Positions 1 to 6,755 are shown, numbered from the stretch's first letter. The stretch: DNA of 8,793 nt from Chloroflexota bacterium (GCA_021823905.1 JAKALX010000140.1:1-8793); one strand, 5' to 3'. Notes: generated by a model not told the origin, from the letters alone. Made by a program: numbers and translations.

Positions 1-683
1 ACGTCGCACTCGTGGGCGCGAAGATCTTCGAAAACCTGGACAAGCTCGTCCTCCGTCTCGCCCAGCCCGACCATGACGCCGCTCTTCGTGACACAGCCCG
101 GATCAAGGCGCCTGGCGCGTCGAATCAACTCCAGGCTGCGCTCGTAGACAGCCTGGGGGCGGACACGCCGGTAAAGGCGCGGAACGGTCTCGGTATTGTG
201 GTTGAGGATCTCGGGTTGTTGTTCAAGCACGAGCGCGAGGGCATCCCAGTTGCCGCGAAAATCCGGGATGAGCACCTCGATCGTGGTCTGAGGGGCGAGC
301 CGGCGCGACCAGTGGATCGTCTCCGCGAAGATGTCGGCGCCGCCGAGCTCGAGTTCGTCGCGATTGACGCTGGTGATCACCGCGTGCCGCAGCCCCATGC
401 GGGCGATCGCGGCGGCAACCCGCGCGGGCTCGCCGTGGTCGACGGCGCCCGGCCGGCCGGTCGCGACCGCGCAGAAGCCGCACGAGCGGGTGCAGACGTC
501 GCCCAGGATCATGAAGGTGGCAGTGCCGCGGCTCCAGCAATCGCCGATGTTCGGGCAATGCGCCTCTTCGCACACCGTGTGCAGCTGCTGGCCGCGCATC
601 AGCTCCTGCACGCGGGCGTACTGGCCACCCGCGGGGAAGCGGACCTTCAGCCAGGGCGGACGTTCGGGGCCGGCGACCGTCAT
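1..683 (-). CDS. lipA: Lipoyl synthase LipA (3' end cut by window edge)
   Basis: Radical SAM enzyme that inserts two sulfur atoms into octanoyl groups on lipoyl-carrier proteins (2-oxoacid dehydrogenase E2, GcvH), in the cytoplasm. The reading frame starts at ATG 683 and runs off base 1 after 227 codons; full-length LipA is usually about 290-320 residues, so the C-terminus is missing. Both diagnostic cysteine sets are visible: C38-x4-C43-x5-C49 for the auxiliary 4Fe-4S cluster that is the sulfur donor, and C64-x3-C68-x2-C71 (CTRSCGFC) for the radical SAM cluster. Further LipA signatures are [10 protein letters not shown] (about 102-111; the family more often has D for the N), [18 protein letters not shown] and [11 protein letters not shown]. 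The start gives a normal N-terminus just before [10 protein letters not shown]. It is divergent from the methyltransferase gene. The TAAGGT at 695-690 upstream could be a -10 box or part of a weak ribosome site (AAGGTGG). Identity is firm. Confidence 0.96.
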   Translation of the reverse strand, partial: MTVAGPERPPWLKVRFPAGGQYARVQELMRGQQLHTVCEEAHCPNIGDCWSRGTATFMILGDVCTRSCGFCAVATGRPGAVDHGEPARVAAAIARMGLRHAVITSVNRDELELGGADIFAETIHWSRRLAPQTTIEVLIPDFRGNWDALALVLEQQPEILNHNTETVPRLYRRVRPQAVYERSLELIRRARRLDPGCVTKSGVMVGLGETEDELVQVFEDLRAHECD

Positions 684-689
684 GAAGCC

Positions 690-719
690 ACCTTACCCCC
701 GGCGGCAGAACGGCCACAA
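690..719 (-). promoter_or_regulatory. Candidate promoter of lipA
   Basis: On the minus strand, TTGTGG (719-714) and TAAGGT (695-690) are separated by 18 bases, and the ATG follows 6 bases after TAAGGT. This fits a sigma-70-type TANNNT -10 with transcription starting at or next to the ATG. The same bases read as AAGGTGG, 4 bases from the ATG, could instead be a weak Shine-Dalgarno, so the call is ambiguous. Confidence 0.3.
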
Positions 720-746
720 CCGCCGCCACGGCCCGATCTGCTGGAT

Positions 747-792
747 CGAACGGCGCGTTCGCCGCAAACGGGCCAGAATCTACCCGTACGGG
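747..792. promoter_or_regulatory. Two palindromes in the lipA/methyltransferase divergent gap
   Basis: The 127-base gap between the two divergent starts holds CGAAC-N5-GTTCG (747-761) and a perfect 10-base palindrome CCCGTACGGG (783-792). Both are placed where a repressor or activator of the plus-strand gene could bind. No clear -35/-10 pair was seen for that gene. Short palindromes are frequent in GC-rich DNA, so function is only a possibility. Confidence 0.2.
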
Positions 793-810
793 GGGATACG
801 ACCGGTGTTC

Positions 811-1395
811 ATGACAGATGCGACAACGGATGCCCGCAACTTCGTGTTCGCCGGGTTCGTCGCCTACTTTGTGATCGAGCTGGTCGCGACACGCTCGCGA
901 AACAGCAACCGCGACATCGGTTCGACGGCCGACAGCGGGTCGCTCGTCGTGATCGTCGCCGTCCTCTCCGGCACGTTCGCCCTGGCCGGTCTGGCCCGGA
1001 GCTTCGCGGGGTGGCTGGAGCCTCCAGGTTCCGCGCTCGCCTGGGCGCTTGCGGGAGCGGCGGTCTGCGCGGCGGGCGCGGCGCTTCGAGCGAGCGCCGT
1101 CGCGAGGCTCGGCCAGGCGTACAACACGGTCGTCACCATCCAGCCAGGACAACGCCTGATTACGGATGGGCCCTACCGTTTCGTACGCCACCCTGCCTAC
1201 AGCGGCCTGATCGTGATGCTCGCGGGAGTCGGCATTTCCGTGGCAAACACCGGCGCGCTGGCCGCGTGCCTGGTTCTTCCTCTGCCGGCACTGCTCTACC
1301 GGATCCGGGTCGAAGAACGGGCGCTGTCCCAGGCGATGGGCGACTATCTGGGCTACGCACGAGACCGCAAGCGGCTGATCCCGGGCGTCTGGTAA
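811..1395 (+). CDS. Isoprenylcysteine carboxyl methyltransferase (ICMT)/PEMT-family membrane protein
   Basis: Predicted integral membrane methyltransferase-like protein of 194 residues. Hydrophobic segments lie at about 11-26, 44-64, 76-92, 131-147 and 149-163. The C-terminal half carries the family hallmark: GPYRFVRHPAYSG (120-132), then VEERAL (167-172) and DYLGYARDRKRLIPGVW at the extreme C-terminus. In this family (yeast Ste14, bacterial homologues) the His-Pro and Glu-Glu regions form the S-adenosylmethionine site. Bacterial members rarely have a known substrate, so the substrate here is unknown. ATG 811 is chosen as the first methionine of the hydrophobic N-terminus. An in-frame GTG at 805 is an alternative with better spacing from the G-rich run at 790-796. 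The stop overlaps the next ATG (TAATG). The gene is followed by an ABC exporter on the same strand 100 bases later and may be co-transcribed with it. Confidence 0.85.
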   Translation: MTDATTDARNFVFAGFVAYFVIELVATRSRNSNRDIGSTADSGSLVVIVAVLSGTFALAGLARSFAGWLEPPGSALAWALAGAAVCAAGAALRASAVARLGQAYNTVVTIQPGQRLITDGPYRFVRHPAYSGLIVMLAGVGISVANTGALAACLVLPLPALLYRIRVEERALSQAMGDYLGYARDRKRLIPGVW

Positions 1396-1499
1396 TGCGC
1401 CGGAGCTCGGAGGGAGATGGCGACGTTGACCGAGCACATTCTGATAAGAAACTCCTGATGGAAGATCTCCCGCAGCGCGGAGAGGAGGACGTGTCATGA
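1395..1499 (+). CDS. Possible 34-residue ORF bridging methyltransferase and ABC ATPase
   Basis: An ATG overlaps the methyltransferase stop (TAATG, 1393-1397), and this frame's TGA overlaps the ATPase start (ATGA, 1496-1499). It would encode a 34-residue hydrophilic, acidic peptide (begins MRRSSEGDGD, ends RGEEDVS) with no recognisable domain. No Shine-Dalgarno precedes it, so it could be translated only by re-initiation. It may be no more than a chance open frame in 100 bases of leader. The AGGAGG for the ATPase (1483-1488) lies inside it, so ribosomes finishing here could re-initiate on the ATPase gene. Confidence 0.2.
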   Translation: MRRSSEGDGDVDRAHSDKKLLMEDLPQRGEEDVS

Positions 1500-2221
1500 C
1501 AGACGCAGCGATTGTGGTTTCCAACCTCCGCGTGGTCCGGGGCGGGGCCGTCGTTCTGCCCGGGCTCTCGCTGGAGATTGCGCGCGGCCGGGTGACGGGG
1601 CTGCTCGGCCCGAGCGGGTGCGGCAAGACTACCCTGATGCGGGCGATCGTCGGCGTGCAGATCGTGGCGGGCGGCACGATCAGTGTCCTCGGCGAGCCCG
1701 CCGGATCGCGGCAATTGCGGAGCCGGGTGGGATACGTCACGCAAGCGCCCTCCGTCTACGGCGACCTGACCGTGCGGGAGAACCTTGGCTACTTTGGGCG
1801 AATCCTGCGGGCAGGGCCCGGTGCCGTCGATCGCGCGATCGAAACCGTTGGCCTAGCGGGATTCGGAGACCGGCGCGTTGGAAACCTCTCGGGAGGACAA
1901 CTCGCGCGCGTCTCGCTGGCAACGGCGCTGCTGAACGAGCCGGAGGTGCTGGTGCTCGATGAGCCCACCGTCGGGCTCGATCCGGTGCTGCGCCGCGACC
2001 TCTGGAAGACCTTTCGGGTGCTCGCAAGCGGTGGCGCCACGCTCCTCGTTTCAAGCCACGTGATGGACGAAGCCGAACGCTGCGACGAGCTCGTCTTGAT
2101 GCGCGAAGGACGGGCGCTGGCGACCGGAACGCCCGCCGAGCTACTCCAGAGGACCGGCGCACCAAGCATCGAAGGCGCGTTCCTCTCGCTCATCGATTCC
2201 GCCGCGGAGGCGACGCGATGA
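1496..2221 (+). CDS. ABC-2-type exporter, ATP-binding subunit
   Basis: Cytoplasmic ATPase subunit (241 residues) of an ABC exporter in the DrrA/NodI/CcmA-like group. All nucleotide-binding motifs are present and intact: Walker A GPSGCGKT (38-45), Q-loop Gln83 (VTQAPSVYGDLTVREN), signature LSGGQ (131-135), Walker B VLVLDEP (151-157) followed by the D-loop GLDP, and switch His188 (SSHVMDEAERC). The C-terminal ATGTPAELLQ segment is typical of drug- or lipid-exporter ATPases. The start is set by AGGAGG at 1483-1488, 7 bases before the ATG. Its stop overlaps the permease start by 4 bases (ATGA), so the two are translationally coupled and should form one transporter. The cargo cannot be told from sequence; drug, lipid or polysaccharide export are all possible. 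Confidence 0.93.
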   Translation: MTDAAIVVSNLRVVRGGAVVLPGLSLEIARGRVTGLLGPSGCGKTTLMRAIVGVQIVAGGTISVLGEPAGSRQLRSRVGYVTQAPSVYGDLTVRENLGYFGRILRAGPGAVDRAIETVGLAGFGDRRVGNLSGGQLARVSLATALLNEPEVLVLDEPTVGLDPVLRRDLWKTFRVLASGGATLLVSSHVMDEAERCDELVLMREGRALATGTPAELLQRTGAPSIEGAFLSLIDSAAEATR

Positions 2222-2955
2222 ACGCCAACAATACCGCCGCGACCGCCATCCGCGTCCTCGGGCAGTTGCGCCGCGATCCGCGCACAATCGCGCTGCTGCT
2301 CCTGGTGCCCGTGGTCCTCGAAGTGCTCATGAAGCTCGTGTTCTACCACCAGGATCGCGTGTTCCAGCGCGTCGGCGTGCCCCTCCTGGGCATCTTCCCA
2401 CTCACGTCGATGTTCCTCGTCACGTCGATCACCATGCTCCGCGAGCGGACGAGCGGGACCCTGGAGCGGCTGATGACCATGCCGGTCGGGAAGCTCGATC
2501 TGTTGCTGGGCTACGGCCTGGGGTTCGCTTCGCTGGCCGTCGTCCAGGGTGTGATTGTCTCGCTCGTGGCCTTCGGCGTGCTCGACCTGCAGGTGGCCGG
2601 GCCGAAGTGGGCCGTCGTGGCGCTGGCGGCGCTGAACGCGACGCTGGGCACGGCCATGGGCCTGTTCGTCAGCGCCTTCGCGACGACCGAGTTCCAGGCC
2701 GTCCAGTTCATGCCGATGTTCCTCTTCCCGCAGATGCTTCTCTGCGGCCTGATCGCGCCGCGCGACCAGATGATGCGCGGGCTTGAGCTGCTCTCCGATG
2801 TGCTCCCCATGACCTACGCCTACGACGCCCTCGTCCGCGTCTCGGCCGACGGCGCCCTCGAACGGAAGCTGGTGCTGGACGTGGTCATCCTGTTTGGGGC
2901 CGCGCTCCTCGCTCTCGGGCTCGGGGCAGCGACCCTGCGGCGGCGGACCGGGTAA
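2218..2955 (+). CDS. ABC-2-type exporter, permease subunit
   Basis: Integral membrane partner of the preceding ATPase (245 residues, usual for the DrrB/NodJ/YhhJ type). Six hydrophobic segments are visible at about 22-43, 52-73, 98-121, 131-153, 163-181 and 217-239. The ABC-2 hallmark RERTSGTLERLMTMP (76-90), a cytoplasmic coupling helix, lies between segments 2 and 3. MPMFLFPQMLLCGLI and the LSDVLPMTYAYDAL segment (192-205) match the usual re-entrant region and extracytoplasmic loop before the last helix. GGAGG at 2206-2210 lies 7 bases before the ATG, inside the ATPase gene. The gene ends 12 bases short of a convergent gene, and I see no strong terminator there. It most likely works as a dimer with two copies of the ATPase; the exported substrate is unknown. 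Confidence 0.9.
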   Translation: MNANNTAATAIRVLGQLRRDPRTIALLLLVPVVLEVLMKLVFYHQDRVFQRVGVPLLGIFPLTSMFLVTSITMLRERTSGTLERLMTMPVGKLDLLLGYGLGFASLAVVQGVIVSLVAFGVLDLQVAGPKWAVVALAALNATLGTAMGLFVSAFATTEFQAVQFMPMFLFPQMLLCGLIAPRDQMMRGLELLSDVLPMTYAYDALVRVSADGALERKLVLDVVILFGAALLALGLGAATLRRRTG

Positions 2956-2967
2956 GGACCTCGCCCC

Positions 2968-3399
2968 TCAGATCTTATCCGTTATGTAACGACTGACGAG
3001 CCGGGCGGAGCCCGCCGCCGCGAACGTGCCGGGCTCCTGCTCGAGCAACCAGCGCCCAAACCCCGCGTCGCTGGCGCCGTAGGGGCGGCTGGCCGCCCGG
3101 TAGCCCCCGACGCACGCCTCCCACACAGCGTCCGCCTCGATCCCGAAACCAATCTCATGATGGTGCGCGACCGCGCGGCGAAGCGTCTCCACCAGCCGCG
3201 CTGGCGGAAGCTGGCGAAAAACGCCGAAACTGCCGGCCGGCGAGACATCGCCGCGCGATTGCCGCAGAAGGCGCTGGCCGAGCAGGTCGGCGAACTCGCG
3301 CTGGCAATCACCGCAGAGGCCGTTCGCGCGAAGCAACCCCGATTCGTCTGCCGGACGGAAACACCATGCACAGTGCGGACCAGGCGGAACTTCGTCCAT
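2968..3399 (-). CDS. Hypothetical protein with N-terminal double-CxxC (putative zinc ribbon)
   Basis: I do not recognise a named family. The 143-residue product begins MDEVPPGPHCAWCF and carries C10-x2-C13-x15-C29-x2-C32, a spacing typical of a four-cysteine zinc ribbon. The rest is Arg/Ala-rich and probably helical, with no signal peptide or membrane segment, ending RLVSRYITDKI. An open frame extends further upstream to 3690, but ATG 3399 is preferred: GGGAGA (minus strand, 3412-3407) lies 7 bases before it, the cysteine motif follows at once, and the upstream extension has low-complexity, non-protein-like composition and would overlap the oppositely oriented gene at 3575. The gene is convergent with the ABC permease and divergent from the DUF2188-like gene. 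A zinc-binding nucleic-acid or protein-interaction role is plausible but unproven. Confidence 0.7.
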   Translation of the reverse strand: MDEVPPGPHCAWCFRPADESGLLRANGLCGDCQREFADLLGQRLLRQSRGDVSPAGSFGVFRQLPPARLVETLRRAVAHHHEIGFGIEADAVWEACVGGYRAASRPYGASDAGFGRWLLEQEPGTFAAAGSARLVSRYITDKI

Positions 3400-3409
3400 C
3401 GCCGGATCT

Positions 3410-3444
3410 CCCGGCGCCACCGGCGGGGAACGCGTGGCGCCAGG
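3410..3444 (-). promoter_or_regulatory. Hairpin over the ribosome-binding site of the double-CxxC gene
   Basis: On the minus strand CCTGGCGCCAC (3444-3434) can pair with GTGGCGCCGGG (3420-3410): 11 pairs with one G-U, around a 13-base loop. The core GGCGCCAC/GTGGCGCC is a perfect 8-base inverted repeat. The last three G bases belong to the GGGAGA Shine-Dalgarno of the gene starting at 3399, so the folded RNA would partly hide that site. It could equally be a DNA operator. Confidence 0.4.
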
Positions 3445-3535
3445 GCCGAGTGTCGTCTCGCTGCCTGGAGCTGATGCCGGTCGCATGGATCGGACTGCGG
3501 GGCCGTTCGGACGTTCCGGCGCGCCGCGGTTCCGA

Positions 3536-3541
3536 TAAGGT
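3536..3541 (+). promoter_or_regulatory. Candidate -10 box for the DUF2188-like gene
   Basis: TAAGGT fits TANNNT and is the same hexamer as the candidate -10 upstream of lipA. It would give a leader of about 27 bases containing the GGAGG at 3564-3568. The -35 region is poor (TTCCGG at 3514-3519, 16 bases away). Confidence 0.25.
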
Positions 3542-3574
3542 CCAAAGGTAGGGGATGAAGACTGGAGGGCAGCC

Positions 3575-3841
3575 ATGCCTGGAATCCGGCAGGTGCGGGT
3601 GCTGCCGACAGACGGCCGCTGGTGCATGTGGACCGCGAGCGGGCAGATGGAGTGGTTCGCCGACCAGTCTACCGCCATCAGGACCGCCACCCTCTGGGCC
3701 TCTGCTCACCGTCCAGCCGAGGCCGTGCTCGAGGAGCCGGGGCAGCCCCCGCGGCTTCTCTGCTCCTACGGTGATTCCGAGAAGGCGGGATGCGACGACG
3801 CGGTGGCGGAGGCCGGCGATCGGCGGCAACAGTCCGGCTGA
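3575..3841 (+). CDS. Small DUF2188-like protein
   Basis: An 88-residue soluble protein. The start is supported by GGAGG at 3564-3568, 6 bases before the ATG. Residues about 6-66 (VRVLPTDGRWCMWTASG, then WFADQSTAIRTATLWA, then RLLCSYGD) resemble the DUF2188 pattern by eye: a short strand, a DGxW turn, a second strand, a helix of the 'AI..A...A' type, and a final strand ending in YGD or YG. DUF2188 proteins have no established biochemical role, so none is claimed. The C-terminal 20 residues are polar and probably disordered. The gene is divergent from the double-CxxC gene and ends 4 bases from the convergent membrane-protein gene. Confidence 0.65.
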   Translation: MPGIRQVRVLPTDGRWCMWTASGQMEWFADQSTAIRTATLWASAHRPAEAVLEEPGQPPRLLCSYGDSEKAGCDDAVAEAGDRRQQSG

Positions 3842-3845
3842 GCGA

Positions 3846-4115
3846 TCAACCGCCGATGCGCTGGTGCTTCTTCTCCGCCGCCTGCTCTTCCGCGCGGCCC
3901 GTGCTGATCTGCGATTCAGCCGTGGCCCGGGCGGCGCGCTCTTCTTCGGCCTGCCGCGCCCGTTCCTTGCGCCAGTCGTCGAGCGAGTTATCCCGCCAGG
4001 TTGCTGACTTTGCTTCGGGCGCGTCTTCTTTGCGAGACGCCCGCCAGGCCGCGATCGCGCCGATGACCATCGCGACAGGCAGCCCAACCGCGCCGAACAG
4101 TTGAAAGATGTTCAC
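3846..4115 (-). CDS. Small one-TM protein with charged coiled-coil tail
   Basis: An 89-residue protein of no family I recognise. Residues about 4-24 (FQLFGAVGLPVAMVIGAIAAW) form one membrane helix, followed by RASRKED, which by the positive-inside rule places the C-terminus in the cytoplasm. Residues about 47-85 are very rich in Glu, Arg, Ala and Gln and look like a long helix or coiled coil, ending KKHQRIGG. GTG 4115 is chosen because it keeps the whole membrane helix; an ATG at 4070 would cut the helix in half. GGAAG lies only 1 base before the GTG, so the ribosome site is poor and the start is uncertain. It lies downstream of the CoA-transferase gene on the same strand with an 89-base gap, and convergent with the DUF2188-like gene. 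Confidence 0.6.
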   Translation of the reverse strand: MNIFQLFGAVGLPVAMVIGAIAAWRASRKEDAPEAKSATWRDNSLDDWRKERARQAEEERAARATAESQISTGRAEEQAAEKKHQRIGG

Positions 4116-4187
4116 GCTTCCAGTGTGGCCTACCGCCGCGGGCCGCGCCAGCCGTCCACGACGAACGTGAAGACGAGTTGGCCACGA

Positions 4188-4203
4188 CCGGCAAAAACGC
4201 CGG
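4188..4203 (-). terminator. Small hairpin just after the CoA-transferase stop
   Basis: CCGGC-N6-GCCGG lies directly after the TAG (4207-4205) of the CoA-transferase gene. The stem is only 5 base pairs. The single T run (GTTTTTG on the minus strand) is in the loop, not after the stem, so it is at best a weak terminator or a transcript-end stabiliser. Confidence 0.2.
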
Positions 4204-4204
4204 G

Positions 4205-6631
4205 CTATGCCATCCCGCCGGCGGCGAGCAGCGCGGCGATCTCGTCGTCGCCGAGGCCGGCAATCTCCGTGAGAATCTCGACCGAATGCTCCCCGAGACA
4301 TGGCGCGGGGAAACGCGGGCCGCTGTCGTAGCCGCTGATACGGAACTGGTGACCCTCGTAGGGAACGAGGCCCATCTCCGCGTGCTCGAGCGGGTGGAAG
4401 AAGTTCCGGTGGGCGAGCTGCGGGTCGCGCAGGAGGTCGCTCGATCGCTGGACGGCGCCGGCGGGGACACCCACCGCCTGGAGCGCCGCCATCAGCTCGT
4501 AGCGATCGTGGGTGCGCGTCGCCTCGTCGAGGCGCTGGTCGAGTTCGGCTGACTGTGAGAGCCGGCCCTCCAGCGATTCGAGCGCCGGGTCCATCGCCCA
4601 GGCGGGGCTGCCCAGGAAACGCCGGAGCGCGAGCCATTGCTCATCGCTCTCGACGGCGATGGCGCACCACTGGTCGCCGCCCGCGCACCAGTAGATGCCG
4701 TGCGGCGCGGCGTAGGGCGAGCGGTTGCCCATCCGCCTCGGGACCGCGCCGCTGACCTGGTAGTCGAGCAGCTCCGGAGCGAGGAAATAGAGCGCGGATT
4801 CCAGTTGACCTTGCTCGATGTACTGCCCCTCGCCCGTGCGGCGGCGATGGTCGAGTGCCGCCATGACCGCGGCGCCGAGGAAACGCGGCGCGATCGTGTC
4901 GGTATACGCCGTCCAGGGTCCGCCTGGAGGACGGTCCGGCCAGCCGGTCACTTCGTAGAAGCCCGAGATGGCGCCGGCGTGATAGCCGTAGCCCGCGAGC
5001 GACGCCGCCGGACCCGTTTGCCCCATGAGGCAGGTGCTCACCATGATCGCGCCGGGATTGAGGCGTCGAACATCCTCGTACCCCAGGCCAAAGCGGTCCA
5101 TCGTGCCGGGGGTGAAGGACTCGACGATCACGTCTGCCCAGGCGATGAGGCGCTTTGCGGCCTCCCGCGCTTCGGGAACCTTGAGGTTGAGGGCAACCGA
5201 ACGCTTTGACGTGTTGAATGCCCCGAAAAACTGCGACCGGTTGGGGCCGAAGACGCCGTCCTTGAACGGCCCGCCCACCCGCAGGCGGTCCGGCGGGTTC
5301 GCGGTCTCGATGTGGACAACCTCGGCGCCATGGTCCGCCAGGTACTTCGCGGTGATCGGGCCGACCCCGATCCAGGAGAAGTCGGCGACCCTCAGGCCGG
5401 CGAACGGCAGAGCGCCCGGGGCGCCAGCGGGAGCCGCCGCGGCGGCCGGGCGCCGCTCAAGGAACGCGTCGAACGACGCGTCAGCCTCGCCAGGCCGCGG
5501 AACCGGATGGCGGTAACGGATCGGCGTCTTCGACGCGCGAACGAACGGGCCCGGCGACCGTACGCTGCCGTCGCCAGGGAGTGCGAGAGGCTGCCAGTAG
5601 GCGCGCGACTCGAGCTGAGGGAACGCCAGGACATCGCGAACGGTCGTCACCGGCGCGATCGTCACCGACTCCGGGATGCCCAGTTCGAGAAGCTCCTGCT
5701 TCGAATGCCTGGAGGTGTACCGGGCGATGGCGGCCATCACCTCGTCGTACGTCAGCTTCGTCGGCTGGCCGGAGAGGACGCGAACGTCGTAAGTGGGCCA
5801 GTCCTCGAGGGTGACCCACTCCCCCGGCACGACGCCCTCCGCAACCATCCAGCGCACCAGCGGAACCATCGTCGGCCCGTTGGCGACGAGGACAATCTCG
5901 CCGTCGCTGCACGGGTAGACGAGCGGGAGCGTGATTGTGCCGAGCTGCAGCGCCGACCCGCTGCGCTCGAAGTCCCTGCCCTGAATCGCGTGAGCGATCA
6001 TCGCTTGGAGGCCGGTCCAGAACACGGCGCACTGCACCGAGACGTCGACGAACTGCGCTTCGCCCGTGGCCAGCCGCCGCCAGTGGCCGGCCATCGCCGC
6101 GACCGCGCACTCGGCGGCGGCGTGGAGCCACGCCTGCGGGACCGAAACGCGAACTGGCGGCCGATCGCCCTCGCCGATGAGCGCCGCCATGCCGCCCATG
6201 GCCGACAGCGTGAGGTCGGTTGCCCTGTAGGAGGCGTAGGGTCCGTCCTGTCCGAACGGAGTCACAGCAACATAGACGAGCCGGGGGCTCACGGCGCGCA
6301 GCGCGTCGAAGCCAAGCCCACGCGCCGCCATCTCGCCGGGCTCCATGTCTTCCACCAGGAAGTCGGAGGCCGCAACCAGCCGGAGGAAACGGGCCCGGCC
6401 CTCCTCGCTGTCGAGGTCGAGCGTGACGCTGCGCTTGTTCCGGTTAAAGGCGTGGAAACGGAGGCTCGCCATACCGGGATCAAGACCCGGCGCAAGCGGC
6501 TCGGCCTGGCGCGCCGCTCCTCCCCCGGGCGGCTCGACGCGAACGACCTCGGCGCCAAGGTCCGCGAGGATCATCGGCCCCAGATCGGCGTTGCCACGGG
6601 TGAGATCGACCACGCGATACGGGCTGAGCAT
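4205..6631 (-). CDS. Fused double-domain CaiB/BaiF (class III) CoA-transferase family protein
   Basis: An 808-residue protein with two class III CoA-transferase-like domains in tandem, each about the length of a single-domain family member. Domain 1 covers about 4-382 and domain 2 about 411-800, joined by an Ala/Pro linker (394-408). Matching landmarks recur in both: LADLGAEVVRVEPP (22-35) and LADHGAEVVHIETA (431-444); NRNKRSVTLDL (63-73) and NTSKRSVALNL (473-483); VTPFGQDGP (123-131) and CLMGQTGP (534-541). The family moves CoA between carboxylic acids through an enzyme-bound aspartyl-CoA ester. By eye, the catalytic Asp position, eight residues after the conserved Gln, is Cys201 in domain 1 and Glu611 in domain 2, so activity or mechanism may differ. 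The start ATG 6631 has GAAGGAGG (6644-6637) 5 bases upstream, although the frame stays open beyond it. It is divergent from the LCP gene. The substrate is unknown. Confidence 0.88.
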   Translation of the reverse strand: MLSPYRVVDLTRGNADLGPMILADLGAEVVRVEPPGGGAARQAEPLAPGLDPGMASLRFHAFNRNKRSVTLDLDSEEGRARFLRLVAASDFLVEDMEPGEMAARGLGFDALRAVSPRLVYVAVTPFGQDGPYASYRATDLTLSAMGGMAALIGEGDRPPVRVSVPQAWLHAAAECAVAAMAGHWRRLATGEAQFVDVSVQCAVFWTGLQAMIAHAIQGRDFERSGSALQLGTITLPLVYPCSDGEIVLVANGPTMVPLVRWMVAEGVVPGEWVTLEDWPTYDVRVLSGQPTKLTYDEVMAAIARYTSRHSKQELLELGIPESVTIAPVTTVRDVLAFPQLESRAYWQPLALPGDGSVRSPGPFVRASKTPIRYRHPVPRPGEADASFDAFLERRPAAAAAPAGAPGALPFAGLRVADFSWIGVGPITAKYLADHGAEVVHIETANPPDRLRVGGPFKDGVFGPNRSQFFGAFNTSKRSVALNLKVPEAREAAKRLIAWADVIVESFTPGTMDRFGLGYEDVRRLNPGAIMVSTCLMGQTGPAASLAGYGYHAGAISGFYEVTGWPDRPPGGPWTAYTDTIAPRFLGAAVMAALDHRRRTGEGQYIEQGQLESALYFLAPELLDYQVSGAVPRRMGNRSPYAAPHGIYWCAGGDQWCAIAVESDEQWLALRRFLGSPAWAMDPALESLEGRLSQSAELDQRLDEATRTHDRYELMAALQAVGVPAGAVQRSSDLLRDPQLAHRNFFHPLEHAEMGLVPYEGHQFRISGYDSGPRFPAPCLGEHSVEILTEIAGLGDDEIAALLAAGGMA

Positions 6632-6755
6632 CAGAGCCTCCTTCGGATGGGCGATTGTCGCCCACTGCCCGCCAGTTCCGCCAGAGGTGATCGTGGCATC
6701 CCCAATTCGCCCCTCGCACCACCACGGCACGGTGAACCAGCGGCAAAGAGACTGT

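Noticed and set aside
12..1499. A 495-codon open frame on the plus strand
   Set aside because: It lies antisense to lipA and out of frame with the methyltransferase, has Arg/Ala/Gly-rich low-complexity composition, and no domain. Only its last 34 codons are considered, separately.
2950..2980. Possible hairpin between the convergent permease and double-CxxC genes
   Set aside because: GGGTAAG/CTTATCC makes only 7 pairs (one G-U) with a 17-base loop and no T tract, so it is too weak to call a terminator.
3400..3690. Upstream extension of the double-CxxC frame to 3690
   Set aside because: It would overlap the DUF2188-like gene and its control region, and its translation is Pro/Ser/Gly-rich. ATG 3399 has a Shine-Dalgarno.
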